Source: Clostridia bacterium (GTDB taxonomy: Bacteria; Bacillota; Clostridia; Oscillospirales; QAKW01). From it: a stretch of DNA of 43,286 bases. The position numbers and the translations under genes were made by a program. Below, piece by piece: positions 1-10,000 of this stretch. Below the pieces are notes generated by a model. The model made no database searches. It was not told where the DNA came from and was given only the letters and a program-made list of their open reading frames with translations. Every line of letters starts with the position of its first letter. The stretch's first letter is position 1. The stretch is taken from NCBI GenBank assembly GCA_017937065.1, contig JAGBEI010000024.1, positions 1 through 43,286 of the forward strand, in the 5' to 3' direction.

Positions 1-306
1 GTTGATTTTATGAAATACAGTGAAAAGATTTTTAATCCCGACACAATGGAAAGCATCTATATGAGAGCTATGTTTGTGGTCTACAAATCCAAAGAGCTGC
101 TGGAGCAGGCAAAGGCAAGCGGCGAGGTGGACAGGATAAAAGAGGATTACTATAGTTTCATGAAAAAGCGCGATCCCTTTAACTTAATATCCAAGGACGA
201 CAATGGCAATTACAGACATCTGTATACGAGGTTTGACAGCCCTGAAACCAAACTGTCCCAGCGCATGTATTACGACCTGTATTTCTCTATGGCAAGCGAG
301 GACTGA
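1..306 (+). CDS. C-terminal part of an unrecognised protein (5' end outside the window)
   Basis: The reading frame is open from the first base. An ATG at 10 exists, but only nine bases precede it, so no ribosome binding site can be judged and the frame most likely continues upstream. The last ~100 residues are charged and soluble, rich in Lys, Glu, Tyr and Met, with no membrane segment or Cys motif. I recognise no family. A strong terminator follows 60 bases after the stop, so this is the last gene of its transcription unit and not part of the cluster starting at 577. Confidence 0.55.
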   Translation, partial: VDFMKYSEKIFNPDTMESIYMRAMFVVYKSKELLEQAKASGEVDRIKEDYYSFMKKRDPFNLISKDDNGNYRHLYTRFDSPETKLSQRMYYDLYFSMASED

Positions 307-366
307 TATTATATATCGCGGTACAAACAAGAAAATTTATATACCCTGCATCTGAAAAAATAAAGG

Positions 367-397
367 CAGAGCTGTCTTCGGACAGCTCTGTTTTTTT
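367..397 (+). terminator. Rho-independent terminator
   Basis: A perfect 10-bp stem (cagagctgtc / gacagctctg) closed by a TTCG tetraloop is followed directly by seven T. It ends the transcript of the gene stopping at 306. The rest of the gap up to 576 is AT-rich; I see no clear promoter or other element in it. Confidence 0.93.
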
Positions 398-576
398 GTG
401 CAAAAAATATATAAATGCTGAAAAACAGAACGTATATGAATTGCCGCAAAATCCGTACCGATTATTTATTACAAAAGCTCATATTTAATTTAAATAACAC
501 AAAAGTCAAGCGTTAGTAAACCAAGATTTACAGTTATTGATATAAAATTAAAGCAATTAACTTTCGGAGGTAATTC

Positions 577-1986
577 ATGAAAAACAAACATATGCTTATC
601 TATTTAACCGCAACTGTAATCCTTGGAGTCACGCTTATTATTTTGGGAATATATTATACGACCTGGAAAGAAGTGAAAATAACCTTAGCTTCAGATTACA
701 ATGAGCTCTTTACGAATGAAGAGCTTGACAGGAAAGGTCATACAGAGGAGCTTTCGGAATACACAACAGACGTGTCTGCCGCTTATCAAAATAAGGACGG
801 CTCGAAAACCTTATACGTTTACTCCTCCCCGATTAGATACTTAAACTCCATGGGCGATCTCACAATGATTGACACGAGAATCGCCAATGTAAGAGACAAG
901 CAGCTAAGAAAGGCGGGATATATTTATACCGTAGCGGACAGTGATATAAAAAGTTTTTATCCCAAAAAATTAAATGAGGAGAAGGGAATATTAATTAAAA
1001 ACACGAGCTTATTGTCTGAAAACGAGTGCAGCTACGAATTCGGTATCAATACTTCAAAATCAAAATTGGGTTGGTATACGGAAAGGGAAAACTTTATTTG
1101 CCAAGACACAAATGCAATTCAATATAAGGATTGCTTCGATAATACGGCAGATATATACTTCTATCCGTCTTCTTCCGGTACAAATTGCGAGATAAGCTTT
1201 AACAGAAAGCCGAATGAGAACAAGATAACCTTTTGGCTGAAAGCTGACGGGAATACATTCGATTTGAGCATTGAACCGGGAGGATACATCGTATTTAAGG
1301 AGAATAAAAGTCAAGAGATAAAGGCGGTTATTCAAAAGCCTTTACTAAAGGACAAAAACGGTGAAATCAGCTATGACAATTCCATAAAGCTTTCTTCTCA
1401 GGGAGGCGGACTGTATCTGCTGGAATTCTGCTTTGATTCAGATGCGGATTTTGTAAACGCCACCGCATATATTTCCTTTGAAATGCGCAGAGAAAGCCAG
1501 CCGGACAATGCGCTTTACTCAAACGAGCCTGATCTTAAATACGCCTATCTCAGAAACTATTCGGTAATAGGAAACAGCGACAATTACGGCATAGGCAGAC
1601 TGCTTATCCGCTATAAATTCGCCAAATATTTTGATTTAAAGGCTGACAATATACAAAGCTGCGAATTCCATATGTATTCACTCAATCAGGGATACGAAAA
1701 ATTAGAATTGCTGTCCGTACTGGAGGATTGGTGCAGTGTAACAGGCAACTGGAACAGCAGCTATAAGACAGGAAAGATCACATCGGCGGCATCGCCTGTC
1801 GGAAATCAAATTACTTTTGACATAACAAATGAAACCAAAAAATGGTGCGATGACGAAAGCGGACAGGCAGAGCATAACGGCGTTTTGCTCAAGACAGCAA
1901 ACGAAAATAACGGTACAAATTATATTATATTAAGCAACGACAGCACACTGTATAACAATTATACGGAAATAAAAATCAAAGAATAA
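577..1986 (+). CDS. Membrane-anchored extracytoplasmic protein with DNRLRE-like C-terminal domain
   Basis: 469 residues. An N-terminal hydrophobic segment (about residues 7-28) without a lipobox or clear cleavage site suggests a signal anchor with the rest outside the cell. The middle (about 75-110; YVYSSPI, then IDTRI) resembles the sequence found ahead of repeats in secreted RHS/WapA-like proteins. The last ~145 residues, from AYLRNYSVIG onward, with RLLIRYKF, VTGNWNSS and GVLLKT, resemble the DNRLRE beta-sandwich domain of secreted cell-wall proteins. No catalytic motif is visible. Start fixed by GGAGG eight bases before the ATG. First gene of a five-gene same-strand run; probably a surface structural or binding protein. 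The domain call is by eye. Confidence 0.6.
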   Translation: MKNKHMLIYLTATVILGVTLIILGIYYTTWKEVKITLASDYNELFTNEELDRKGHTEELSEYTTDVSAAYQNKDGSKTLYVYSSPIRYLNSMGDLTMIDTRIANVRDKQLRKAGYIYTVADSDIKSFYPKKLNEEKGILIKNTSLLSENECSYEFGINTSKSKLGWYTERENFICQDTNAIQYKDCFDNTADIYFYPSSSGTNCEISFNRKPNENKITFWLKADGNTFDLSIEPGGYIVFKENKSQEIKAVIQKPLLKDKNGEISYDNSIKLSSQGGGLYLLEFCFDSDADFVNATAYISFEMRRESQPDNALYSNEPDLKYAYLRNYSVIGNSDNYGIGRLLIRYKFAKYFDLKADNIQSCEFHMYSLNQGYEKLELLSVLEDWCSVTGNWNSSYKTGKITSAASPVGNQITFDITNETKKWCDDESGQAEHNGVLLKTANENNGTNYIILSNDSTLYNNYTEIKIKE

Positions 1987-2115
1987 AGCTAAGTTAACAC
2001 ACGATTATAAATAATTCCTATTTAACACATTTTCCAAGCTGTACTACACCATAAATTATAAATATTGTTTTAAAATATATCTGTCAAAATACAATTATAT
2101 TTTATCGGAGTATAC

Positions 2116-2610
2116 ATGAAAATCAAAAATACCGTCCTTAAAGTTTCAATACTGGCATGCCTGATAATTGCATCGGGAATTATTATAAATTTTATAGTAA
2201 TTCCAAAGCTCTCTAAGCTTCCCTCCTTATATCCGAACAACGCACAGCAGCATATCATCACCATGGTAGATACGACATACAACGATAAATTTTACATATC
2301 AATATATATCTATGATTTAAAAGAAAAACGCATTGCTGTTTCCATTGAAGATAAAAAATCGACAATTATTCAATACAAGGATATCAAAAACGATTTAGCA
2401 GAGGAAATCTTAAACAACCATGCATGGTTTACGGACATAATTAAGGAATATCGGGACGATAATATCACAGCTTATAAATTTAACTGGTGCATTTTATATT
2501 CCGATGATAACGGCGATAAATTCAGCTGTGTTGTAAAGCGCGATTACCAAAATAAAATATCCACCGACGGCGTTTTCAAAAAAATATATACCATGTTAGG
2601 AGCAGAGTAA
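2116..2610 (+). CDS. Small membrane-anchored protein, unknown
   Basis: 164 residues with one N-terminal hydrophobic helix (about 7-30) and an extracytoplasmic remainder of mixed alpha/beta character, rich in Tyr, Lys and Asp. No family recognised. GGAG lies six bases before the ATG. Only three bases separate its stop from the next start, so it is translated together with the BtrH_N-like gene. The AT-rich codon use matches both neighbours and differs from the rest of the window. Confidence 0.6.
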   Translation: MKIKNTVLKVSILACLIIASGIIINFIVIPKLSKLPSLYPNNAQQHIITMVDTTYNDKFYISIYIYDLKEKRIAVSIEDKKSTIIQYKDIKNDLAEEILNNHAWFTDIIKEYRDDNITAYKFNWCILYSDDNGDKFSCVVKRDYQNKISTDGVFKKIYTMLGAE

Positions 2611-2613
2611 AGC

Positions 2614-3657
2614 ATGAACAGACAAATTGAGGAAATTAAATTACCGATAGAAGAAAAACCGGAGATAGTATCGAGAAATATACACGCGCTGCGCTTAAGC
2701 ATAATACAAAAGAGCGATAAAAGCGGAATAAACTATGTATATAACAACTATATCCAGATGATGTACAAGAAAGAGCGGAAAGGTCATATCACCTTCGACT
2801 ATGTATTTCCCAAATACCAAAACCTATCCATTTTTCGAACATGCAGTATAGACAAGCCTACACTTACGATAAACAGCATAAACATCAAGGACTTCATAGT
2901 GAGAGGACTGCTGTGTAAGAAATATGTAATAACAAGCGTAGACGAATACTATATCGAAAACAGGAGAGCATACAAAAGCCATCACTTCGGGCATGATATA
3001 CTTATATACGGATATAACGCCCAAAAAAATATATTTCATGTCATGGGATATACAAGCTCGGGATACTACCGTCCCTCAACCGTTGACTGCTTTGAGTTTG
3101 TAACCGCATATCTCAATTCATACGGAAACAAAGCGATAGAGCTTGTTGAAACAGTCTCGTATTATCATCACCGTATTGAAAAAGAGCTTATAGCAGCATC
3201 ACTTGAAGATTATATCAAGTCCGAAAACAAATCCAGACTGCTGGACAAGTCAAAATGGCTGGAGGACAACGAAACCTACGGAATAAATACACTGGATAAA
3301 ATCAAAGCGTATCTGGAGGAATTGGCATACGGTGACATCAACATCGACAAAAGAATCATGTATACACTGTCAGAGCATAAAAAATTAATGCTCGGCAGGT
3401 ATGAACATCTGTTAAAAAACGGATTTATTAAAGAAAATGCAGACCTTAGGGAAATGCTTGCAGACATACATGATAAATCCCGCGTAGGTTTCAACCTGTT
3501 TTTAAAATACATGTTGTCAAAAGATCCCTTTATTCTGACAAAAATCAGTTCTCTGATTGATTATATCCGAGAGCTGGAGCTGAAAGCAATTCCTCTGTTT
3601 ATTTATATTATTAAGGAAGGAGTTCCGAAATATGAAAACACTCGTTATTCCGTATGA
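2614..3657 (+). CDS. BtrH_N-like protein (possible peptidase- or acyltransferase-like fold)
   Basis: 347 residues, no signal peptide or membrane helix. Residues about 105-175 contain CKKYVITSVDEYY, then HHFGHDILIYGY, FHVMGYTSSGYY and an EFVTAYLNS segment. This layout (a buried Cys region, then His-x-hydrophobic-GYD/N, then a beta strand) resembles the papain-like/BtrH_N proteins found near butirosin and nonribosomal peptide genes in Firmicutes. The C-terminal half is helical and unassigned. In family members characterised in butirosin synthesis this domain transfers an acyl group from a carrier protein; here neither a carrier protein nor the substrate is visible. The next gene starts inside this one (26-base overlap). 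Family assignment is tentative. Confidence 0.55.
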   Translation: MNRQIEEIKLPIEEKPEIVSRNIHALRLSIIQKSDKSGINYVYNNYIQMMYKKERKGHITFDYVFPKYQNLSIFRTCSIDKPTLTINSINIKDFIVRGLLCKKYVITSVDEYYIENRRAYKSHHFGHDILIYGYNAQKNIFHVMGYTSSGYYRPSTVDCFEFVTAYLNSYGNKAIELVETVSYYHHRIEKELIAASLEDYIKSENKSRLLDKSKWLEDNETYGINTLDKIKAYLEELAYGDINIDKRIMYTLSEHKKLMLGRYEHLLKNGFIKENADLREMLADIHDKSRVGFNLFLKYMLSKDPFILTKISSLIDYIRELELKAIPLFIYIIKEGVPKYENTRYSV

Positions 3658-4261
3658 GCCGAAATTAAAAGACGGACAGGCTCAGGATAAAATCAATACA
3701 TATAAATTCACACAAAGCAATATCGGTCCGGATGTAGATATATACTGCTGCCACAATAAAGAGATACTGAAATTTGAGCTTACAGTCCGTGAGCCCATAA
3801 CCGAGGTTAAAAACTTTCATCCGAATTTTGCGAATAAAATAAATGAGGATTCAACGGTCGGCATAATATTGCAGCCGTATTTGCGTGATCCGAGAAATTT
3901 TATACTGCGCATAAACGCGGCGGGAGCATACTTTATTTCCTTCGGGCATTGGTATTGGAACCGCGCCGACTGTACGTTTGAAAAAAACGATTTTATAAGT
4001 ATAACGCAAAATTACGGTGAGCTGCTGAAAAACAGTGCGCCGTTTTGGCAAATAACGGCTGAAATATCTTTGCCCCTGCTGTTTGAGTTTCTCAATGTAA
4101 CGAAGTGGCAGTACAGCCCTAAAACCGTTATGAAAGCCAATTTTCTGAAGGTAAGAAAGACGCCGGCGGAAAACGCCCATTTCGGAATGTGGAACGAGGT
4201 GGAACGCAATACCTATTACAGCTATCGTTCCGACAAGCTGGGCAAGTTAATATTGGAATGA
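3632..4261 (+). CDS. Carbohydrate-binding family 9-like (DOMON-related) protein
   Basis: 209 residues, no signal peptide. Residues about 70-209 follow the CBM9-like beta-sandwich pattern: a strand with NFILRINAAG, a Trp-containing strand, an ITAEISLPLLFEF segment, MKANFLKV, the HFGMWNEVER stretch, and a final RSDKLGKLILE that corresponds to the FG-x-L-x-F ending typical of the family. Such domains bind sugars. Lack of a secretion signal implies a cytoplasmic role or export by another route. Good ribosome binding site (AAGGAG, about eight bases before ATG) and translational overlap with the upstream gene. Confidence 0.6.
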   Translation: MKTLVIPYEPKLKDGQAQDKINTYKFTQSNIGPDVDIYCCHNKEILKFELTVREPITEVKNFHPNFANKINEDSTVGIILQPYLRDPRNFILRINAAGAYFISFGHWYWNRADCTFEKNDFISITQNYGELLKNSAPFWQITAEISLPLLFEFLNVTKWQYSPKTVMKANFLKVRKTPAENAHFGMWNEVERNTYYSYRSDKLGKLILE

Positions 4262-4280
4262 CTTTACCGGAGGACAAAAT

Positions 4281-6902
4281 ATGTATAAAGTAAGTGTTAT
4301 AATCCCGATATGGAATGTGGAGGATTACCTTGCAGAGGCAATAGACAGCGTTATAAACCAGACCTGCGGCTTTGAAGAGAGCATCGAACTGATACTGGTA
4401 AACGACGGAAGCCCCGACAGCTGTGATAAAATATGCAGAAAATATGCAGAGAGCTATCCCGACAACATCATTTATATAGAGCAGGAGAACAAGGGTCTGA
4501 GTGCCGCCAGGAATGCGGCGCTGGAGGTTGCCTCCTGCGAGTACATAGCCTTTTTGGACAGTGATGATAAATTCTCCGAAAACTATATTGAGGCGGGGCT
4601 TAACTTTTTTGACAAGTACGGAGATGAGGTGGATTTTGTAGCCTTCCCGCTGTATCTTTTTGAAAATGTAAAAAGTCACGACCATATTTTAAACAAAAAG
4701 TTTACCGAAACAAGAATTATAGACATAACAGAGGAATACAAATCCATACAGGCGCATATTGCAAGCACCTTAATAAGACGTGAGGCAATAATCAACCGAA
4801 GATTTAATACAAAGCTTACATACGCAGAGGACGGAGAAATGCTTCATCGTATACTTATGGATAAACGCAGATACGGCGTATCTGTGGAAAGCAAGCTGCT
4901 CTACCGCAAAAGATGGAGAGGCAACTCCGCCATTCAGACCTGCAACGAGCGAGTCGGCTGGTACGATAAATTACTTGTACTGCCGAGGCTGTTAATAGAA
5001 CAGGATTTAAACAGCATCGGTACAGTCTCAAAATATACTCAGTTTCAGGTTATGTACGATACGCAGTGGTACAAATCGGACAGAATTCCCGAATCCGTCA
5101 GAAGCAAAATAGACGTCAAAGCGTTATACGACAATATAGAATGGATTTTGCAATACATAGATGAGGATATTATCAAGTCTGCATCGCATATGAACTTCTG
5201 GCAGAAGTATTATCTCAGAAAAATCAAGCACAAAGCCGATGCAGTTCTAAAGCCCGGTCCCGACGGTGTACCCGCATTCTATTTTCATGACAAGCTGTTT
5301 CAAACTGTCTGTCCGGGCATATGGGTTTCACTGATTGAAGAGGAAGCGGGAAGCATAAATATAGGCGGATACTATACCCTTGCATCCTATGACGGACTGG
5401 AGCTTGTGGCAAAATACCGCAAAAAAGTTTATTCGGCGCAGACATTTCATCAAAAGCATAGGGACATATACTTTTTGGGAAAACCTGTTCTTGAATCAAA
5501 ATCATTTATGTTAAATATACCCTACTCCGGTAAGGGTGAAATCGAATTTTTTGTCTACTCGGAAAAATACGGCTTTTTCCCCGCAAAGCTTGAAGCATGC
5601 TATTGCAGCAGACTGAGAAACAAGGAAAAGGCATTCATACTCGGTGATAATACCATAATCGCCAAGACAGAAGCGCGCAATATATTAAAGGTCTCGCCCT
5701 TTTCCCTAAAACTTTTAAAGGAAAATATCACAGCTTACACACAAGCCAACTTCAATGATGAGGCATATAAAGAGGAAATTTCGCTTTTAAACGATTATAT
5801 AAGACTGTACCCCGAAATGTCCCAAAAGAACATTTGGATTTTCATGGACCGCCATGACAGAGCGGACGATAACGCCGAACACCTGTTCAGATACTGCTCA
5901 TCAATAAATGACAAAGCTGAGAGATATTTTATAATAGACAAAAATTCTCCCGAAAAGACACGGCTGAAGCAGTACGGCAATGTGGTGGACTACGGCTCCC
6001 GCGAGCATAAGCTACTGGTGCTCTTTGCCGATAAATATGTGACGTCAAACTTTGATTTTATACGACGATACCCGTTCGGAGACGCCGACAAAATAGATAT
6101 TTTCCAGGGGCTTGTAAAAAGTAGGTTTATATTCCTGCAGCACGGAATAACAAAGGACGATATGTCGCGTCTTCTTGACAGACTGACCAAAAACTTCAAG
6201 CTGTTTATAACGGCAGCCCCTGCGGAATACGAATCTGTTATTAACAATGAAAATTACGGATACACCAAAGCACAGGTCAAATTAACCGGATTTGCAAGGT
6301 ACGACAATTTATACAACGCACGCAAAAAACAGATAGTATTTATGCCGACCTGGCGCAATGCTCTCCAGTCCACAACAGACATTGTATATAAATACAGCGA
6401 GAGCTTTAAATACTCAAAATACTTTAATGCAATATCTGAATTTTTAAACGACAAGGCGTTGATTGCCGCGGCAAAGCAATACGGATATGAGATTATTTTC
6501 CGTCCGCATCCTGTTGTATACAATCAGCTGAGCGATTTTAAGCTGAATCCGTATATAAAAGTTTCGCCCTATGAAACGTCATACCAGAAGATTTATGCCG
6601 AAGCGTCATTGATAATTACCGATTACTCCTCGGCAATATTTGACTATGCGTACCTTAAAAAGCCGCTGATTTACTATCATTTTGATGATAATCAGTATGA
6701 AAAAGGCTATTTTGATTATGACACTATGGGCTTCGGTGAGGTCGTAAAAAGCCGTGCAGAGCTGACGGCGCTTGTTTTAAACTATATACGCGGCGACTGC
6801 TCCATGCCCGATAAATATAAACACAGAGTTGACTCCTTCTTCTGCTTTTGTGACACTCTTAACTGCAAAAGAATTTATGACGAAATAGTACGCTTAAAGT
6901 AA
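4281..6902 (+). CDS. Bifunctional GT2 glycosyltransferase / CDP-glycerol glycerophosphotransferase-like protein
   Basis: 873 residues in two catalytic parts. Residues 1-~230 are a GT-A family 2 glycosyltransferase: SVIIPIWNVEDYL, VNDGSPDSC and the metal/nucleotide motif DSDD at 93-96. Residues ~500-873 are a TagF-type glycerophosphotransferase: LQHGITKDD (His ~621), RPHP (His ~743) and TDYSS (780-784), the conserved elements of teichoic acid polymerases. Between them (~330-470) is an unassigned beta-rich stretch. No membrane helix; TagF proteins act at the inner membrane face. Inferred role: adding sugar plus glycerol-phosphate (or another polyol-phosphate) units to a surface polymer. GGAGG precedes the ATG. 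Last of the five accessory genes. Confidence 0.88.
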   Translation: MYKVSVIIPIWNVEDYLAEAIDSVINQTCGFEESIELILVNDGSPDSCDKICRKYAESYPDNIIYIEQENKGLSAARNAALEVASCEYIAFLDSDDKFSENYIEAGLNFFDKYGDEVDFVAFPLYLFENVKSHDHILNKKFTETRIIDITEEYKSIQAHIASTLIRREAIINRRFNTKLTYAEDGEMLHRILMDKRRYGVSVESKLLYRKRWRGNSAIQTCNERVGWYDKLLVLPRLLIEQDLNSIGTVSKYTQFQVMYDTQWYKSDRIPESVRSKIDVKALYDNIEWILQYIDEDIIKSASHMNFWQKYYLRKIKHKADAVLKPGPDGVPAFYFHDKLFQTVCPGIWVSLIEEEAGSINIGGYYTLASYDGLELVAKYRKKVYSAQTFHQKHRDIYFLGKPVLESKSFMLNIPYSGKGEIEFFVYSEKYGFFPAKLEACYCSRLRNKEKAFILGDNTIIAKTEARNILKVSPFSLKLLKENITAYTQANFNDEAYKEEISLLNDYIRLYPEMSQKNIWIFMDRHDRADDNAEHLFRYCSSINDKAERYFIIDKNSPEKTRLKQYGNVVDYGSREHKLLVLFADKYVTSNFDFIRRYPFGDADKIDIFQGLVKSRFIFLQHGITKDDMSRLLDRLTKNFKLFITAAPAEYESVINNENYGYTKAQVKLTGFARYDNLYNARKKQIVFMPTWRNALQSTTDIVYKYSESFKYSKYFNAISEFLNDKALIAAAKQYGYEIIFRPHPVVYNQLSDFKLNPYIKVSPYETSYQKIYAEASLIITDYSSAIFDYAYLKKPLIYYHFDDNQYEKGYFDYDTMGFGEVVKSRAELTALVLNYIRGDCSMPDKYKHRVDSFFCFCDTLNCKRIYDEIVRLK

Positions 6903-6947
6903 TAATCTGCACTTTGTTTCTTTAATATTGCAAAATGTTATTTAATA

Positions 6948-6976
6948 TTGTTTTTCCGTTTTCCTTGTGATATTAT
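6948..6976 (+). promoter_or_regulatory. Extended -10 promoter for the large hydrolase-like gene
   Basis: TTGTTT (6948-6953), a 17-base spacer and TATTAT (6971-6976) preceded by TG at 6968-6969, an extended -10. The predicted start (~6983) lies downstream of a possible GTG start at 6967 and supports initiation at the ATG at 7009. Confidence 0.6.
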
Positions 6977-7008
6977 TTTTGAAACAATCCTATACGGAGG
7001 CAGGAAAT

Positions 7009-10000
7009 ATGGAAAATTACAGAATGCTTTTCAAAGAGGACAGCGGCCCTCTCATTTTCCCGCAAAAGACATACTCCTATGATTTCAGCTTTTCACCCGA
7101 AAGCGAGCGTGAATACCGCCTGTTTTTTACAGGTGAAACAGAGCTGTTTTACTACTGGAAAACAGAATACTGCTCCAGAGCGCTTTACAAGCGCATATCC
7201 GACGCTCTCGTTCCGGGGAAAATCACAGCGTGGGGAGTTGAATTCAAAGGCGCAGACTATCCGCGGATTTTGACTCATAAGGTTTTATGGCAGCCGTCAG
7301 CGGCGTACATAAAATTAAAGGATTATACCGATAAATGGAAAATCGGCGTCAGCGCAGCGGCGGAAAATCTGAAAATCAGAAAAGACGGATACCTGCGGCT
7401 TTCGGCGGAAATACGCCTCAAGCATACCGGAAAAATAAAAAATCATACCAAAGACGAGCCCGATAAGGTCTATACAATAGATTTTCCGCAGGGCAGCTAT
7501 AACACAAAAAAATTCGAGCTTGAGATAGATATTCCAAACGACGCCGCAAATGTAAATTATATAATAGAGGGCGAAAATTTTGAGGGATGCATTGTTTTTG
7601 AAACTCCGTTTCTCACTTCGTCAAACGGCTATAACATCATCCCCTCTTTTGCTCCCGACACTGCAATATATCAGCGTTATTTCAACTGGCTGGGCGTAAA
7701 CCTGTCCCGCGCGGAATGGCCGTGCATGAAAATTAACTTAAACGGAAAAACCGTTTTTGACGGAGAATTTTTCGAGCGCTGCCACCGCTATTCCGAAAAA
7801 GAAATAACGCTTCCCGAAAGAGCACTCATAAACGGCAATAATCACATCGAGTTTACTGTCACATCAGACTGGCATGACGCCCTGCCCTACCGCCTGCATG
7901 AGCTCGGCATCGTAAGCGAAGCTGCGTCCTGCTTCAATATCCTGTCATGTCCCGAAGTTGTAACGGAAAACAAGCCGTTTTCACTGCTGCTTGACATAAA
8001 GGCACCGTGCACTCTCCGACTGAAATCGGAGGCGAAAGCCATATCTCCCCTGACGTTTAAAAAGCCGGGGCTTAACTTTCTGCGCCTTGTATACAACGGC
8101 ATAATAAACGGACTGGATATTACGCTTTCAAACGGTGAGCACACGGAAAAATGCTGCGTTTTGCGTGTAGTCAAACGCGGTGAAGACGGAGTTATTACAG
8201 GCACCGGAGATATGGTTTACATCAATCAGGATATAACCGACACCGAAAATTACCTTAAATGGTATATGCAAAACAATATCGGACAGCTTATAACAATACG
8301 ACCGGTATACCGCTGGAGCGGCAGCCGGAATGTTCACACCGATACGTGGCGGGAAATGACAGTCCTTTTCAACGGTCTTGACCTCAAATACTCGCATATG
8401 ATAGACGGCAGGGAGCCGCAGGGCTTTGCCGCAAACCCGCCGTACCAAATGCTTGCCGCCGAAACCGGGTATAAGTCCGGATTTTTAGGCCGTCAGCTGC
8501 ACGAGCGTGACGGCGCATACTGTTATTGGGGAGACTATGACAGATTGGACGATTTCAGAGATGTTGTCAACCACTATGACACCGAGCTTTTGTTTGACAA
8601 CATGATGCGCCAGCACAGGCAGTACCCCGACAAAACGGGGCAGGACGCGCACCCGTCCGAAATGTATGACGACGGCAGTAGATACAGATTATGTCACAAT
8701 CCGTATTTGCCCGCAGATATGGAAATCCAGGCAAGAGACGTTATAAGCAGCCTTCGGGTTATAAAGCGCGACGCTTCAAGACATACAGGCCCGTCAATAC
8801 TGTTTAAATATTTCTGTATGGCAGGCTACGACTGGATAGGTGCCGAGACAATGGACAGTCCGACCGAATTTCTTATGGCGGCTCTGCGCGGCACGGCGCG
8901 GGCTTTTAACATAGAAAGAACCGGCGTTCACCATGCCCTGCAATGGTCAAGCTCACCCCACGACGACCCGATGCGCTTTATGCGCTACCGTCTGGCTCTT
9001 TACGTGACATGGATGCAGGGAGCGCACGAAATAAATACCGAAGAGGGTCTTTGGCACATGGAGGAATGTTACTTCTCCCATCACCGTTTTTCTCATGCCG
9101 CAAAAGAGCATCTTAAAATGCAGCAGGACTTTTCGCGTTACGTCGCAACACATCAAAGGCGCGGATATCTGCGCACAAAGGTCGGCGTGCTGCACGGCAG
9201 ATACGACGGCTATCCGTGCTTCAGTCACATAGTATGGGGACAGTCGAAAAGAAGATTTAACCCTGACTTTGACGCGGAGCTCAGCTGGCAGATGCCGAAG
9301 CTCTCATTTTTCCCGATTGATGACAAGTCATGGACTACATTTAAGCATTTCAGTCACGGCGAGCCATTCGGACTGGTATCCGGGAACCCGCGCGGAAACC
9401 TTGACATCGTGCCTGTCGAAAAACCGATAGGCAATTACGGTCTTCTTGCATTTTTCGGATACAACAAGGCGGAAAAAAGCGACCTTGACGAAATACTCAA
9501 AGCCGTCATGAGCGGCGCAGAGCTGATGCTCTCGCTTGCACACTTAACGGATACAACAGACAGAAGCAACCTTGAAAATTACAGGCTTCACTTTTTCGAG
9601 CATGAAATTTTCAAATATCTCGGCTTTGACAGTCTGCCCGAATTTACTGCCGACAGCTTTAATGGCACAGCCCTGCCCGTAGCCGAAAATATAAATGCTG
9701 ACAGCAGCGAAATAATTATGACAACCGACAGAGGCAGAGCGCTGCTTATCGAGAAAAAGGTCGGGGACGGCAAAATAATTTTGTTCAACACAAAGTACTA
9801 TCCTGCAAATCCCGCAATAAAAGACCTGTACACGGCGGAATTTGAAAAGCGGGCTGATGAACAGAACAGTTCGGAGCACACAGCTCCGATGGGAGAAGCA
9901 GAAATTCAAACAGCAGTATATGACCTTGAAAACGGCGACTGTGAAATCTATTTTATAGCTATTGACTGGTGGAACGCTCCGGAAAATGTACATAAGGCTG

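Noticed and set aside
6967..7008. GTG at 6967 as start of the hydrolase-like gene
   Set aside because: It lies in the -35/-10 region of a promoter and has no ribosome site; the ATG at 7009 has GGAGG at ideal spacing.
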